This document shows positions 4,190 to 5,034 of a DNA stretch of 5,034 bases, piece after piece. Numbering within the stretch: the stretch's first letter is position 1; every line of letters begins with the position of its first letter. The DNA comes from Ferrithrix thermotolerans DSM 19514 (GTDB taxonomy: Bacteria; Actinomycetota; Acidimicrobiia; Acidimicrobiales; Ilumatobacteraceae). A program made the position numbers and the translations under genes. Below the pieces are notes generated by a model that saw nothing but the letters and a program-made list of their open reading frames with translations, made no database searches and was not told where the DNA came from. The stretch spans positions 1 through 5,034 of the forward strand of contig CAMAQQ010000103.1 of the NCBI GenBank assembly GCA_945860575.1, written 5' to 3'.

Positions 4190-5034
4190 ATGAACGACAC
4201 AAAAAGGGCGATCATTAACGACCGCTATGAAATCGGTCGACGAGTCGGTCGGGGTGGAATGGCGGAAATTTTTCAAGCCCGCGATATTTTATTAGACCGT
4301 TCAGTTGCAATAAAAGTTCTTTTTGCCGAGTTTGCCGTTGACCCGGCGTTCGTTGAGCGATTTCGCCGCGAGGCACAGTCGGCCGCCGGACTCAATCATC
4401 CAAACATTGTCGGCGTTTATGACTGGGGGCGCGTTAACAACACCTACTACATTGCGATGGAGTTTGTTGATGGTCGCACACTTGCCGACATAATTCGGCA
4501 AAGCAACACATTCACCCCTGTACAAGTTTGTGATGTTATAAGTGAAGTCGCTCTGGCACTTGACTCGGCACATCAAAACGGCGTGATTCATCGCGATGTA
4601 AAACCTGGCAATATTCTCATCAGTGCAACTGGGCAGGTAAAAGTTGCCGACTTCGGAATCGCTCGCGCGCTCGGTGCGGGTATTGAGCAAAACCTCACTC
4701 AAACTGGCGCAGTAATGGGCACTGCGACTTATTTTTCACCAGAACAAGCGCAGGGGGCGCCGACTGATCAACGCAGCGATATTTACTCACTCGGAATTGT
4801 CATGTACGAAATGCTCGCAGGCACTGTGCCATTTACTGGTGAAAACGCGGTAGCAATTGCTTACAAACAAGTACATGAAGACCCTACGCCTCTTGATCGG
4901 CTCAATAAATCAATCCCTATTGGTTTGGCTGCGATTGTTACCAAGTGCATGGCCAAAAATCCTGACGATAGATATTCAACTGCTGGTGAAGTTCGAGACG
5001 ATCTCCGTCGCTTTGTTGATGGCCTGCCGGTTTT
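4190..5034 (+). CDS. pknB: PknB-type Ser/Thr protein kinase, 3' truncated by window end
   Basis: The first 281 residues of a eukaryotic-type kinase, covering essentially the whole catalytic domain; the reading frame is open at the window edge. Visible motifs are the glycine-rich loop VGRGGMAE (19-26), VAIK with catalytic Lys42, RREA with the helix-C Glu61, HRDVKPGN (134-141) with catalytic Asp136, DFG (154-156), activation-loop LTQTGAVMGTATYFSPE (169-185) with the likely autophosphorylation sites T170 and T172, SDIYSLG (196-202) and the closing Arg261. The HRD arginine marks it as activation-loop dependent. The sequence runs closely parallel to mycobacterial PknB. In that family a membrane span and extracellular PASTA domains that sense peptidoglycan fragments follow; they would lie beyond 5034 and are not seen. 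ATG at 4190 is 3 bases after the pstP stop, so kinase and phosphatase are co-expressed. Confidence 0.96.
   Translation, partial: MNDTKRAIINDRYEIGRRVGRGGMAEIFQARDILLDRSVAIKVLFAEFAVDPAFVERFRREAQSAAGLNHPNIVGVYDWGRVNNTYYIAMEFVDGRTLADIIRQSNTFTPVQVCDVISEVALALDSAHQNGVIHRDVKPGNILISATGQVKVADFGIARALGAGIEQNLTQTGAVMGTATYFSPEQAQGAPTDQRSDIYSLGIVMYEMLAGTVPFTGENAVAIAYKQVHEDPTPLDRLNKSIPIGLAAIVTKCMAKNPDDRYSTAGEVRDDLRRFVDGLPV

Noticed and set aside
4301..4702. 133-residue minus-strand reading frame
   Set aside because: It lies wholly opposite the kinase domain of pknB, whose motifs are intact on the plus strand.

Overview
The window looks like chromosomal DNA from an actinobacterium of moderate to low GC. The main evidence is a run of an FhaA-type FHA protein, a PstP-type PP2C phosphatase and a PknB-type Ser/Thr kinase, an arrangement typical of Actinobacteria. 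The tRNA gene without an encoded CCA and start codons lying seven bases downstream of TANNNT -10 hexamers (leaderless-type promoters) also fit that phylum. The modest GC suggests a streamlined aquatic actinobacterium (acI- or Acidimicrobiia-like), but this is only a guess; no rRNA or other taxonomic marker is present.

Layout. The left part (1-2180) is the end of a surface-polysaccharide locus. It holds the 5' end of an ABC-2 type polysaccharide-export permease on the minus strand. Diverging from it are a small coiled-coil protein and, two bases later, a glycosyltransferase with two GT-A (GT2) domains. The two directions appear to start from one symmetric promoter at 208-214. A tRNA-Leu(CAG) gene on the minus strand (2191-2273) follows, converging on the glycosyltransferase with a 10-base gap. 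The right part (2329 to the window end) is a tightly packed plus-strand operon: fhaA, pstP, and pknB, which runs off the window within its kinase domain. Gaps in this operon are 1 and 3 bases.

How the genes work together. The polysaccharide genes probably build a surface glycan and export it: sugar addition by the two-domain glycosyltransferase, possible scaffolding or membrane attachment by the coiled-coil protein, and export by the permease. The signalling genes form a phosphorylation switch. PknB phosphorylates itself and its substrates on threonine, PstP removes the phosphates, and FhaA reads phosphothreonine. In other Actinobacteria this module controls peptidoglycan synthesis and growth. 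Here the usual fhaB, rodA and pbpA genes are absent from between fhaA and pknB.

There is no mobile element, CRISPR array or clearly unknown gene system in the window. The more unusual signals are a shared symmetric promoter with starts 18 bases apart, a possible two-codon leader ORF in front of the permease, an FhaA that starts inside its conserved N-terminal domain exactly at a leaderless start, and a coiled-coil segment split off from its glycosyltransferase.
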